A program made the translations under genes and the position numbers. Below the pieces are notes generated by a model, which was not told where the DNA came from, did no database searches, and saw nothing but the letters and a program-made list of their open reading frames with translations. Below are positions 22,107-33,784 of a stretch of 64,000 nt of DNA, one piece after another; positions within the stretch are counted from its first letter, which is position 1; the number at the start of each line of letters is the position of its first letter. Origin of the DNA: Dillenia suffruticosa (lineage: Eukaryota; Streptophyta; Magnoliopsida; Dilleniales; Dilleniaceae); NCBI GenBank assembly GCA_033439265.1, contig JAVTVX010000012.1:36582261-36646260 (forward strand), given 5' to 3'.

Positions 22107-22535
22107 TTATGCATAGTCACTGCACATGCCTTTGATACAAATTCTCCCCTTTTTGCAACACTTATTGCACCCACCACAATTCCTAGGATCAATCCAAATG
22201 TTCACACATTTCCCTTCGCAACAAACTTCTGGGTATTTGCATTTGCATCCACATGCTCCACAATTTAAATTATCTTTCATCAGATTGACACACTTCTTTT
22301 TGCAACAATCTGGCCCCGGACTGGTCTTTGCTCGACAAATTTGAGGAAATTTGTCGCATGTCACATTGGTTCTCTGATTTGTTTGCTGGCAAAGGAAACG
22401 GCCCGGCCCTTTCGAGTGTGAGCCATATTGCTTAATGTCACTTGGCATCTCTAGGTCTATGCAATTCAACGCTAGTGCGGTGGCTAATAACATTGTTGAA
22501 AGTATGAACAAGATGATGAATTTTAGAGATTTCAT
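22107..22535 (-). CDS. STIG1-like cysteine-rich secreted protein, copy B
   Basis: Intronless, 142 residues, same layout as copy A: signal peptide, then 20 cysteines in STIG1 order with CRAKTSPGPDCC and SDYA at the end. Compared with copies C and D it has Met for Leu in the signal peptide (STMLLATALA). Compared with A it has Lys for Arg before FPQIC and in CCKKGRIC. One extra T upstream (CATGACTATGTTATTTGG) breaks the in-frame extension seen in the other copies, so MKSLKF is the real start. Coding sequence and TATA box are intact, so it is probably expressed. Confidence 0.92.
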   Translation of the reverse strand: MKSLKFIILFILSTMLLATALALNCIDLEMPSDIKQYGSHSKGPGRFLCQQTNQRTNVTCDKFPQICRAKTSPGPDCCKKKCVNLMKDNLNCGACGCKCKYPEVCCEGKCVNIWIDPRNCGGCNKCCKKGRICIKGMCSDYA

Positions 22536-22642
22536 GACTATGTTATTTGGTGCTTTGGTGCAATGGGGGGTAAGTATAGGAGAAGGAATTTAAAGGGTTT
22601 TTTTTTAATTAAAACTTGCAGTTTAGATGTCGAATTTGATGG

Positions 22643-22651
22643 CCTTTTATA
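22643..22651 (-). promoter_or_regulatory. TATA box of STIG1-like gene B
   Basis: TATAAAAGG on the minus strand at the same offset from the ATG as in the other copies. Confidence 0.7.
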
Positions 22652-22990
22652 GAGAGATATTGGTGACAAGTTGTGGGTCCAAAACTTTTGAGGATAACCT
22701 TTTTACCCCCCAGAACTCTTATAAAAATGCAATTTTAAGTCTTCTTATTAGTGTAGTAAGAGTTTTGGTCTCACCACGCACCCTTTTCTTAGACCCATTT
22801 AAGGTATTCACTATTGAATAATGTTACATAGATTAAATAAATCAAAAACTAAATTAATTAAATCTTATGTGTCAATTTTATTAACATATTTGAATCAATT
22901 TTTAATTAAATATTTTTAATCAATTTTGTTCAAGATAGTATTTGAACTTTTTTCTTTGTCAATAATTTTTTTACCTCCATTAATATATAT

Positions 22991-23029
<39 letters not shown>

Positions 23030-24537
23030 CACACACACTCTCTCTCTCTTTCTCTCTTTTCTTGGATAAATTTTTTTTCAAACTAAAATTATTATAAATC
23101 TAATGAAAATCTTGATTTTCTGCCAAGAAAGTATGAGTAGGACCTGATTGACCTATCATCTTTTTTCATATTATTTAAGTTTTGGATGAATAAAATATAT
23201 AGTAAGGAGCCACAGTCCAATACCCGATGATGGCCATGAAACAAATCTCTTCCAATTTCCAATATTTGTTTTAGGCTTTTTATTAAAATTAATTTATGCT
23301 AAATTTATTTTTGTCACAAGCATATCTCTTCCCAAAGTTTGCAAACAAGGTTATATGTTCTTTTTTATGATTGTGAAAATGTTACGGTAGCATATAATAT
23401 GTCAACACAAGAAATCAAAAAAAAGCAAATATATAGCGTTATAATTGTTTCCTCTCTCTATGATTCCAAGTCTGGCATTGTATTGAATTTTGTAGGGCTT
23501 GGTGTCCTTTGATTCCAAACCCCAATAAACAGACATTCTAGATATACGAAACTTATTTTTGTCACCAAAACATTCATTGTTTATGAAGTTCTTGTCACAT
23601 CAATGACTCGCATAGAATCGGAGTGAAGAGTGTTTGGTAGACAAATCCGTACCAAACCTGTGTGAGTAAAACGATACGTCATGTCTCTTTGATCATGAAT
23701 TTTAAATTCAAATTACAAAAATACAAAAATAAAATTAAAATAAAAAATCAATCTTTTGATTAATTTTACAACATTCAAATAAAATTAATAGAATAAATTT
23801 TAAATACAAGATTATTCATTTCGTTTAATTCCAATTTAGCAGAACATATGTTACCTCTCTTAGCATTTTTCAGGCAACTATGCTTCTGTATATCATTCTG
23901 ATATATAAAATTATAATGTTAACAAAAAATAGAGAAAAACTTTTAATTTCTTATATGAAGAGTCTGATCCCTAATTTTTGATTTTATCTTTTCTTCTTTG
24001 CTTGAACCCTTCAACAAAGCTGTCTTTCTTTTCTTTTCTATTTCTTCTCACAAAGAAATTCCAGAAATTAAAGCAACTCCCCAATCTAATACCAAATGTA
24101 GGAACTAGAAAAGTCATTCAATATTTCCAACATAAATATTCTTGAGTTTTGACCATTTAAAAATATTTTATATTTTGAAACTTATTTTTAAATGTTTGAT
24201 ATTATATTTATGTTTCACAATTTGAAATAAATTTTTATTTAGAGTTGAAATAAAATTCATGTTTATTAAATTAATAATTTAAAATATATATACATTTTAT
24301 AATTTGTATATGTATAATAAGTCTGAAACAATACTTTAATATCAAAATATATTATAATAATAAAAATAACATAATGATAAGTGGAACCAAATCGACAATA
24401 GGTGTACCTAGTGCCCCTCGACTGCCCATGTACACCTCTACAAAAAACACAAAGGCGAGCCTAGCCGGCCCAACATTTTTTCCCAAAAGAGAACAAGCTC
24501 AATTGATAAGAGGAAAGACAAGAATGTTGTTAATTGT
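22652..24537. other. Upstream region of STIG1-like gene B
   Basis: No gene. Conserved with segment C at near identity, less so with D and A. It includes a GA-CA-CT compound microsatellite at about 22994-23060. Confidence 0.55.
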
Positions 24538-24546
24538 AATAAAGGA

Positions 24547-26819
24547 ACTGGAAGTGGGTTTGGAAGATCAATTGTCCGGAAAGAATTAAGTTCTTTATCT
24601 GATGGCAGTGAGGGAAAGAATCATGACTAACGTGGAGAGGAAGAAGAGAAGACTCTCAGATCATGATAGCTATGAAATCTGCAAGGAGAGCAGCGAGACT
24701 GTTCTTCATGTATTGAGGGATTGCAAAGAAGCCAAAGATCAATCAGTGGACTGTCTGGGTTTAGTTCAGCTTCTGAATCAGGATGTGGTGGCTACACATC
24801 CTCTTTTCCATGTAATGGCCGACTGCAAGAAGATTATGAGGGAGCTGGGGGATTCGAGAGTTAAGCACATCTTCAGGAAATCCAACAAGTGTGCGGATCA
24901 TCCAGCCAATCACTACAAAAAAACATCATTTTTGCGATGAAATTTAGCGACAAATTTTTTTATTACAATTTTGCGACGAATTTAGTGACGAAAAATTTTT
25001 TAATCACTATTTCCAACGAAATTTTCAACGAAAAAATAGTTGTCCCTAATTTCCGACGAATTTGAATTTGTCGCAAAATTAGCGACGAATTTCGGAATTT
25101 GACGCTAATTTTGCGACGAATTCCGTCACAAATACTAATTCGTCATAAATTAGCGACAAATTTGGAATTCGTCGCTAATTTTAAGACAAATTCCGTGACA
25201 AATTCTTATTTGTCGCTAATTTTACGACAAATCCTAATTTGTGACGAATTCTAATTTGTTGCTAATTTTTGCGACAAATTTTGTAATTCGTCGCTAAATT
25301 TGAAATATAATTAAATAAAATTAAATATAAATATATATTTATTATTTAATAAATTAATTTAGCGACGAATTCCGATTTTTGTTACTAATTTTACGATGAA
25401 TTCAGCGACAAATTTTTAATTTGTTGCTGATTTTGCAACAAATTCCGTTTTTGTCGTTGATTTTGCGACAAATTCCCAATTTGTCGCTGATTTTGCGCCA
25501 AATTTTGTAATTCGTCGCTAAATTTGAAATATAATTAAATTAAATTAAATATAAATATATATTTATTATTTAATAAATTAATTTAGCGACGAATTTCGAT
25601 TTTTGTTGCTAATTTTGCGACGAATTCAGTGACAAATTGTTAATTTGTCGCTGATTTTGCGACAAATTCTGAAATTTGTCACTAAATTTGAAATATAATT
25701 AAATAAAATAAAATATTAATATATATTTTTTATTTTTTATTTAAAAAAATTTATCACATTTATTATTTTTGAGTAATATGTTATATTTTATTTTTATTTT
25801 ATCTTTTTATAAAATGGTATTATTATTTTTTTATATCTTTTATTATTTTATTTTAAACTAATTTATTTTTTTATAATAAATTGTTATTTTATATTGTTTT
25901 ATTATTATTAGAAAAATATGAAGAAAATATAATAAGTAAAAAAAAAAAAAACTTATAACAGATACTAACATTTAGTTTGATGGTTACGGGATCTTAAAGA
26001 TTTATGGAAGCGCAGGGGTTCGAACCTTGGTGGGAGCAAAGCAAAGGTAATTTTAAAGAATTAAGTGAGGTAGGATGTGTGGCCGCTGGCTCGGGCGGGC
26101 GTGCGTGCGGATGCTTGCTCGGGCGGGCGGGAGCGCATTATTTTTCATTACTAATTTAGCGACTGATTTTGCGATGCATTTATATCCGTCGCTAATTTAG
26201 CGACGAACGTTGCAAATTTAGCGACAAAAAATTATCTGTCGCTAAATTTAGCTACGAAGATCTAAAATTTGTCGCTAAATTTAGTAACAAATAATTTTTT
26301 GTCACTAAATTTGCGACGGATTTAGTGACAAAAAATTATTCATCGCTAAATTTAGCGACGAATTTCTAATTTTTTGTCATTAAATTTTTGCTACGCGTTA
26401 TTAGCGACGAAAATTTTTTTGTCGCTAATTTCGTCGCTAACGAATTTAGCGACAAATTTTTATTAAATTTTTGTAGCTAAAATTATGGCTAAAAACTTAT
26501 TTTTTTGTTGTGCAAGTTAGGTAAGTCTAGATCGTATGGAGTGTTTCTCCTTGAGCAGCCTCCAGACTCCATGAGTCAGCTGTTGTGTGAGGATAAATGG
26601 TTTAGAGTCTCATAGATCTGTTAGGCTTAGGCCTGAGGGCCACTTGTCCTAGTGTGGGCTCATTTTGCTGTGTCCTCTGGTTCTGTGGTTTTGTGGTTTG
26701 TTTTCCTTCCGACCAAAAAAAAAAAAAAACAAGGACTTCAATAAATTTCAGCTCAAGTGTCATCAATCTCCCTCCCTCTTGTAATAAACTTGGATTCAAG
26801 CTTCACTATAAACCTAAAA
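24547..26819 (+). pseudogene. LINE (L1-type) 3' fragment, interrupted by a CACTA-like element (copy B)
   Basis: Flanked by AATAAAGGA at 24538-24546 and 26820-26828, a 9-bp target duplication. The 5' end reads WKWVWKINCPERV and CEICKESSETVLHVLRDC, the zinc-binding region that follows reverse transcriptase in plant LINEs. It jumps directly to the end of an RNase H domain (HPLFHVMADCKKIMRELG), so about 100 codons are missing inside. Stops and frameshifts are present. Element F3 (24911-26512) splits the RNase H part at HPA/KLG. A poly-A run near 26715 is followed by an extra ~80-bp tail before the second target repeat. Confidence 0.78.
24911..26512. mobile_element. CACTA-like non-autonomous transposon F3
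   Basis: A 1602-bp element with ends CACTACAAAAAAAC and, inverted, CACAACAAAAAAAT. Both sides hold dense GCGACGAATT/TTCGTCGCTAA motifs, and the interior has three near-copies of an AT-rich stretch (25300, 25530 and 25690). The uninterrupted site in C and D reads AGCCAAGTTAGG. Here it reads AGCCAAT before and CAAGTTAGG after, a CAA duplication with one extra T. Near 25975-26045 a tRNA-like pair (TAGTTTGATGG, then GGTTCGAACC) precedes a GC-rich patch (26085-26135). There is no transposase. It is present only in segment B. Confidence 0.85.
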
Positions 26820-26828
26820 AATAAAGGA

Positions 26829-27777
26829 AAAAACAATTTCGAGCCTAGAATAAATCGACGGTTTCATAATTCAAGTACGAGTTTTTGATATATATCAATT
26901 TCATAATTAAAAAACGTATTTACAAGTAATAAATAAAAATAAAATCCAATAATAAATATGAAATAATTTATGTATAATTCAAAATGATAATAAAACACTT
27001 CAATGATTAATTGATTAGTTGTTGAACGGTACAAAATTTAAATTACCCACTTTTAAAAATAGAGTATTTGGTAGTCGATGTCAAGTGTTGAAGAGTCTGC
27101 CCATGTGTTGATACATCTTGCTCTTACCATATGAACCAGATCTTGCTCTTACCATTGCTTCTCTCTTGATAACCATTCCAGCTTTATCTACTAGAAGATA
27201 ACTTCATTTAGTCTCCTTTCTTTCATTTTTTAGGTCGACGGATATCTCTTTGATCCAACTCTATCCTAGTTCCTGCGGTGGATTTAAGTTGGTTTCTAAT
27301 TATAATTTGTGCATTTCTTTTATTGTTTGTCATGTGTAAATGTCAAGAGTATGATTGAATCTCTAAAACAAAGTGATTGAATCTTCGAAACAAAATATCT
27401 CTATACGATAAATAAATAATATAAGAATTGTTCTTATATTATTTATTATTTTTCTTCTTTGAGAAACTAATTGTGCCATTCAATTAAACCGCACTAAGAA
27501 GGAATCGATGATTGTGGTAAGAGGCCCACGAATTGACCATAACCAAATTAATATCACCACCCATTTCCTTTCTAATGAGAAAGCAGGTAATTTCTCATTA
27601 GGGAAGTAATAGATAAAAAAAATTATATGTTTCACAATTACAAGATTTTTTTTTTTTCGGTTATAAGGGGAGTCCACGACCCTAGTAAAAATAAGGGGAA
27701 ATAGATAAAGGGTATGATAAGTTCTATATATGAGAATCGAATTCAAAATCTTTTGAATCCAAATTGAACTCAAATGT
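26829..27777. other. Right end of segment B
   Basis: No gene. It matches 12368-13260, 34455-35407 and 47343-48290. A SINE-like piece with a T-run sits near 27640-27760. It ends at the deletion junction with segment C. Confidence 0.55.
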
Positions 27778-28050
27778 AGTCTATACTAGACTTCTTAATT
27801 CTGTCTCACGCCATGCTACTAGAAACCTTGACATGAAATATGATAAAATGGTAAAATTTTAAAAATATTGTATGAAGTAACATATAATTGTAAAAATATC
27901 ACTTACTCTATTTTAATTCTATGTAGTAAACATGATAAAATGGTCAAATTTTAAATATATAATTTTAAAAATTTTTAAAAATTTTGAATCTGAAGAAGGT
28001 AACATAAAGCAAAATATGCCACTAGATTTAATGGGTTTGGAACAAAATCC

Positions 28051-28110
<60 letters not shown>
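28051..28110. repeat. (GA)n microsatellite
   Basis: GA run with one interruption (GAAAGA), the longest of the four copies at this site. Confidence 0.9.
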
Positions 28111-28112
<2 letters not shown>

Positions 28113-28240
28113 TGACAGATAAAATTTGCCCATTTTGTAAGGAGTGAGGAGAGGAATGGTTGGGGGTGTGGTGGCAGCCATGAGTAGCTTCTTCTCTTTT
28201 CTCTTCTCCAAAATTGTCTACCCTTGTCTCTTATTTATAG
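28110..28240 (-). pseudogene. Truncated OPR-like promoter and first exon (copy C)
   Basis: TATAAATA at 28232-28240 and ATG at 28181, then the same 24 OPR-like codons running into CT repeats. Confidence 0.7.
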
Positions 28241-28437
28241 AAGGAAACAATTACGACCAACACAAGAATCAATTGGCAGTACTATGTGTCATGTGACATG
28301 AGTCTTTCCAACTCCAGAGGAACTTCCCGGAGCGAACGCTGAGCTTAGTCTTCTATGTTAGAACAAGACTTCTATGATATAATCTTTGTTAGAATTATAA
28401 AAATTATAAATTGAATTTTGAAAGTAACAAATTGATC

Positions 28438-29489
28438 TACTACTAGAAAATAAGATATTAGTGACGGAAATATCAATCGTAGAAAATAAAAAATCTGTCG
28501 CTAATTTATCGACAGAAAAACATTCGTCGCTAAACTATCAGCGAAAGAAATTTTTCGTCACTAATCTGTCACTAATAGCAAAAGTATCAGCGATAAAAAT
28601 TTTCTGTCGTTGATTTTTGGCGCTTGGCTGAGCGTGCACGGGCCCGGGCTCCTGCACACGCCTGCCTGCACCCCTGCGCGTGCACGCGCCTCGCCTGCTG
28701 CCCTCTTTTTGTTTTTGCGAAAATTGCCTTCACTTAGAATCAAACCTGAATGTAGACAATGATGTTTGAGTGTTACAACCACCGAACCATAATGTCTTTG
28801 TGAAGCATTTTTATTTTTTTATTATTATTATCTAACTTTTATTTTTTTATAATATTTATCTCACTCTCACATAATAAAATTAAAAAATAATAAAAATAAA
28901 GAAAAGAATTATAAAATAATAAAAGAAAATAAAATATAAAATAATTATAAAATATAAAAATAAAATAAAAAAGCGAATGATAAAATAATAAAAGAAAAAA
29001 TAAAATAAAATAAAAAAGGAACTATTAGCGACGCAAAATTTCAGTCATTGATATTTCCTTTTTTTTATTTTTTCTTTTACCTTTGAATATTATTAGCAAC
29101 GGATTTTTTCTGTCATTAAAAAATCCATCACTAATCGGTAACTACTGATAGTTTTTTTTTTTTTTTTTTTATTAATTTTGGACCGCTATCAGCAACAGAT
29201 TTTTTTGCGATGAAAAAAATTTGTCGCTCATAGTTTTACATATTTTCTTTTTTTCTTTTTTAACATCAGCGATGAATTTTTTCCGTCGCTAATAGTTTTT
29301 CTTTTTTTTTTTTATTTTTATTATTTCCTTCAACCCCTATCGGCGAGAGATTAATGACGGATTTTTTAACGACAGAAAAAATCTGTCGCTAATCTGTCAG
29401 TAACTTGTCCCTCGTTAATTAATCGCTATTTATGATAATTTTTTTTCCATCAGTAATTTCTGTCGTTGAAATTGTATTTTTTAGTAGTG
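28438..29489. mobile_element. CACTA-like transposon F1 (copy C)
   Basis: Same insertion as 16926-17977, with the same ATC duplication (28435-28437, 29490-29492). The first base is T instead of C, which would probably impair the terminal inverted repeat. It is more diverged from B than D is. Confidence 0.83.
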
Positions 29490-30541
29490 ATCGATATCAT
29501 GCGGGGTGAATGAGTTACAATTCACATCATAATAATGATGTGAATTCTTTGAAGAATTAAAAATTGTTGTACATTTCCTTTGGCATAATTTATTCGGAGA
29601 ATTAATGGATGAAGAATATAATGGCATATGAAGCAGCGATCGAACCTCCACATTCTTTCCAATTCATAGAAAAAAATATGGTTAATGATGATGATGAGTT
29701 TATTTTAAGATGATTAATTATAGTTTAAATAAAGATTTTTCCATGTCTCTAGATTTCCATAATACTATCAAATTTGTCAAAATCCTAATAAGTAATTAGG
29801 CTATTTATTTTTTTTCGAGTAATATTATATAAACCAAATAAATTAAAATTCAAAAGAATCAAATATTATACAATAATTCATGTTAACTAAAAATTAATAG
29901 TTTTCAAATAAAAAAATAAAAATAAAAGATAGACTGTTATATAAAATTCAGATTATTTTTATCTCTCCCACATTACTTTTTATCCTCTCTAACTAGGCAT
30001 AGAATAAAAGAAAATTTGCAAATCATTATAAAAACATTCCCACCAATGTACTATGATTTACTTCTTTTGAGCCTCATATGACTCCAAACACAAAAAGTAT
30101 ACATAATGCATATATCGCATGACAATCATATCAATTCTCCCTTATTTCACACATTATTATAGAGAGATACAAAACATACACAATTAATATATATATATAT
30201 ATATACTATATTATAATATAAATATACGAATTTATATATATGGTAAACAGGCCTGAAATAGGCAAATAGCCTACCTAAACATACACTGTTTGTTATAATA
30301 TAAATAAATTAGTATATGTAGTGCTAAAATTTTATAATATACTATATTATATATAGTGTAATATAAAATATAAAACATAGTTTTCATATGTAATGTATAA
30401 TGCATAATATACTTTTTAATATATATTATATATTATATATACAATATATAATATACTAATTAATAAGTATATAATTAATTCAGATTATTTTTATATATAC
30501 TAATATATATATCTATATGTATGTCTAAATTGTGCACAAAA
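29490..30541. other. AT-rich block of segment C
   Basis: No gene. Matches 17978-19027, including a TA run near 30188-30205. Confidence 0.55.
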
Positions 30542-30713
30542 CACTATTAGAAAACACGTCATCAGTGACAGAAATTTTCATCGCTAAAAGTAAAAAATTC
30601 GTCGCTAAAGAGTATTAGCGATGAATTTTTCTGTCATTAAATACGTCGCTAAAAATTATCTCGTTAATTTTTACCGACTGAATTCAATCCGTTGTTGATA
30701 TTAGAGACAAATT
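30542..30713. mobile_element. CACTA-like transposon F2, left end only (copy C)
   Basis: Only the left about 170 bp of F2 remain. The sequence then jumps to DNA matching 21473 of segment B. The lost part corresponds to 19201-21472 of B, including pseudogene R. The two sides share only TA at the junction. Confidence 0.85.
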
Positions 30714-31348
30714 AAAAATTTTTTACTACCTTTGAGAACGGGTAAATTTTGAAAACGTATAGACATATGTTCCAAATGCGTCTAGTGTTTCTCCACCAGA
30801 AGTTTGAGCTAGTTAGGTATTTGGGGTCTAAAACCACCAACCTGTCCTGGGAGATGGGAATTTGGAGACATAAGAATACTTACAATTACCCCCTTTATAC
30901 GTTATTAAAAAATTAAAATTTGTCAAATTTGAATCAATCAAAATATTCTTCTCCCTCTCTGACAAGGCATTAAAAAGTGCAAATCATTATAAAAGTAGAA
31001 AGGCAAATTTAACTTTATAATAATATTTTTACCACTGTATATGATTAATTCCTTTTGAGCCTCCACACACGACTCCAGATACCAAAAATACATAAAGATA
31101 TACTGTGTATATATCGCGCAACAATCACACCAATTCCCCCTTCTTGCACCTACAATGTGCTCAAATGCAGGCCAAATACAATCACCGATTCTTTTTGAGC
31201 GTTAATAAGCTCCAAACCAAAAAATGGAAAGAAAAAAAGAAAAAACAAAATAATAAAGAGATACACACCATGCTGAAGGAAGTTTCTCATGGACGACCGG
31301 TAGAATTCCACAGGTATCAATACCGATAACAACGATAAGAAAAACGGT
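30714..31348. other. Intergenic, downstream of STIG1-like gene C
   Basis: No gene; matches 21473-22106. Confidence 0.5.
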
Positions 31349-31777
31349 TTATGCATAGTCACTGCACATGCCTTTGATACAAATTCTCCCCTTTTTGCAA
31401 CACTTATTGCACCCACCACAATTCCTAGGATCAATCCAAATGTTCACACATTTCCCTTCGCAACAAACTTCTGGGTATTTGCATTTGCATCCACATGCTC
31501 CACAATTTAAATTATCTTTCATCAGATTGACACACTTCTTTTTGCAACAATCTGGCCCCGGACTGGTCTTTGCTCGACAAATTTGAGGAAATTTGTCGCA
31601 TGTCACATTGGTTCTCTGATTTGTTTGCTGGCAAAGGAAACGGCCCGGCCCTTTCGAGTGTGAGCCATATTGCTTAATGTCACTTGGCATCTCTAGGTCT
31701 ATGCAATTCAACGCTAGTGCGGTGGCTAATAACAATGTTGAAAGTATGAACAAGATGATGAATTTTAGAGATTTCAT
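31349..31777 (-). CDS. STIG1-like cysteine-rich secreted protein, copy C
   Basis: Intronless, 142 residues, with signal peptide MKSLKFIILFILSTLLLATA and the 20-cysteine STIG1 domain ending SDYA. The frame is open for 44 codons further upstream, crossing the TATA box at 31883. That extension is not conserved in B and would start inside the promoter, so MKSLKF at 31777 is chosen. It differs from B only in the signal peptide (Leu for Met) and from D near the C-terminus (Gly for Asp before MCSDYA). The coding sequence is intact. Confidence 0.92.
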   Translation of the reverse strand: MKSLKFIILFILSTLLLATALALNCIDLEMPSDIKQYGSHSKGPGRFLCQQTNQRTNVTCDKFPQICRAKTSPGPDCCKKKCVNLMKDNLNCGACGCKCKYPEVCCEGKCVNIWIDPRNCGGCNKCCKKGRICIKGMCSDYA

Positions 31778-31882
31778 GACTATGTATTTGGTGCTTTGGT
31801 GCAATGGGGGGTAAGTATAGGAGAAGGAATTTAAAGGGTTTTTTTTAATTAAAACTTGCAGTTTAGATGTCGAATTTGATGG

Positions 31883-31891
31883 CCTTTTATA
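31883..31891 (-). promoter_or_regulatory. TATA box of STIG1-like gene C
   Basis: TATAAAAGG on the minus strand, about 110 bp upstream of the ATG. Confidence 0.7.
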
Positions 31892-32230
31892 GAGAGATAT
31901 TGGTGACAAGTTGTGGGTCCAAAACTTTTGAGGATAACCTTTTTACCCCCCAGAACTCTTATAAAAATGCAATTTTAAGTCTTCTTATTAGTGTAGTAAG
32001 AGTTTTGGTCTCACCACGCACCCTTTTCTTAGACCCATTTAAGGTATTCACTATTGAATAATGTTACATAGATTAAATAAATCAAAAACTAAATTAATTA
32101 AATCTTATGTGTCAATTTTATTAACATATTTGAATCAATTTTTAATTAAATATTTTTAATCAATTTTGTTCAAGATAGTATTTGAACTTTTTTCTTTGTC
32201 AATAATTTTTTTACCTCCATTAATATATAT

Positions 32231-32267
<37 letters not shown>

Positions 32268-33775
32268 CACACACACTCTCTCTCTCTTTCTCTCTTTTCT
32301 TGGATAAATTTTTTTTCAAACTAAAATTATTATAAATCTAATGAAAATCTTGATTTTCTGCCAAGAAAGTATGAGTAGGACCTGATTGACCTATCATCTT
32401 TTTTCATATTATTTAAGTTTTGGATGAATAAAATATATAGTAAGGAGCCACAGTCCAATACCCGATGATGGCCATGAAACAAATCTCTTCCAATTTCCAA
32501 TATTTGTTTTAGGCTTTTTATTAAAATTAATTTATGCTAAATTTATTTTTGTCACAAGCATATCTCTTCCCAAAGTTTGCAAACAAGGTTATATGTTCTT
32601 TTTTATGATTGTGAAAATGTTACGGTAGCATATAATATGTCAACACAAGAAATCAAAAAAAAGCAAATATATAGCGTTATAATTGTTTCCTCTCTCTATG
32701 ATTCCAAGTCTGGCATTGTATTGAATTTTGTAGGGCTTGGTGTCCTTTGATTCCAAACCCCAATAAACAGACATTCTAGATATACGAAACTTATTTTTGT
32801 CACCAAAACATTCATTGTTTATGAAGTTCTTGTCACATCAATGACTCGCATAGAATCGGAGTGAAGAGTGTTTGGTAGACAAATCCGTACCAAACCTGTG
32901 TGAGTAAAACGATACGTCATGTCTCTTTGATCATGAATTTTAAATTCAAATTACAAAAATACAAAAATAAAATTAAAATAAAAAATCAATCTTTTGATTA
33001 ATTTTACGACATTCAAATAAAATTAATAGAATAAATTTTAAATACAAGATTATTCATTTCGTTTAATTCCAATTTAGCAGAACATATGTTACCTCTCTTA
33101 GCATTTTTCAGGCAACTATGCTTCTGTATATCATTCTGATATATAAAATTATAATGTTAACAAAAAATAGAGAAAAACTTTTAATTTCTTATATGAAGAG
33201 TCTGATCCCTAATTTTTGATTTTATCTTTTCTTCTTTGCTTGAACCCTTCAACAAAGCTGTCTTTCTTTTCTTTTCTATTTCTTCTCACAAAGAAATTCC
33301 AGAAATTAAAGCAACTCCCCAATCTAATACCAAATGTAGGAACTAGAAAAGTCATTCAATATTTCCAACATAAATATTCTTGAGTTTTGACCATTTAAAA
33401 ATATTTTATATTTTGAAACTTATTTTTAAATGTTTGATATTATATTTATGTTTCACAATTTGAAATAAATTTTTATTTAGAGTTGAAATAAAATTCATGT
33501 TTATTAAATTAATAATTTAAAGTATATATACATTTTATAATTTGTATATGTATAATAAGTCTGAAACAATACTTTAATATCAAAATATATTATAATAATA
33601 AAAATAACATAATGATAAGTGGAACCAAATCGACAATAGGTGTACCTAGTGCCCCTCGACTGCCCATGTACACCTCTACAAAAAACACAAAGGCTAGCCT
33701 AGCCGGCCCAACATTTTTGCCCAAAAGAGAACAAGCTCAATTGATCAGAGGAAAGACAAGAATGTTGTTAATTGT
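31892..33775. other. Upstream region of STIG1-like gene C
   Basis: No gene. Near-identical to 22652-24537, with a GA-CA-CT microsatellite near 32234-32290. Confidence 0.55.
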
Positions 33776-33784
33776 AATAAAGGA

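Larger units (their letters stand above)
16191..27777. repeat. Tandem segment B of the STIG1 array
   Basis: It contains the OPR exon-1 fragment, CACTA-like elements F1 and F2, pseudogene R, STIG1-like gene B, its upstream region, and a LINE fragment interrupted by CACTA-like F3. It ends abruptly at CAAATG/TAGTCTATAC (27777), where about 3 kb holding pseudogenes V and W and the inter-unit segment is missing compared with C and D. From about 15240 to 22640 it matches D at a constant offset of 22123 bp with very few differences. Confidence 0.82.

Noticed and set aside
21908..22192. A 94-residue minus-strand frame conserved in B, C and D
   Set aside because: It overlaps the end of the STIG1 gene in another frame and runs into the downstream spacer; there is no start context or family match.
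24374..24589. A 71-residue plus-strand frame upstream of the LINE (also at 33612 and 46505)
   Set aside because: It crosses the LINE target duplication into the LINE and is interrupted in A by the copia element. It is a chance frame.
25300..25740. Tandem AT-rich repeats in F3 considered as a satellite or replication origin
   Set aside because: Only three near-copies, confined to one transposon, and explained by subterminal repeat structure.
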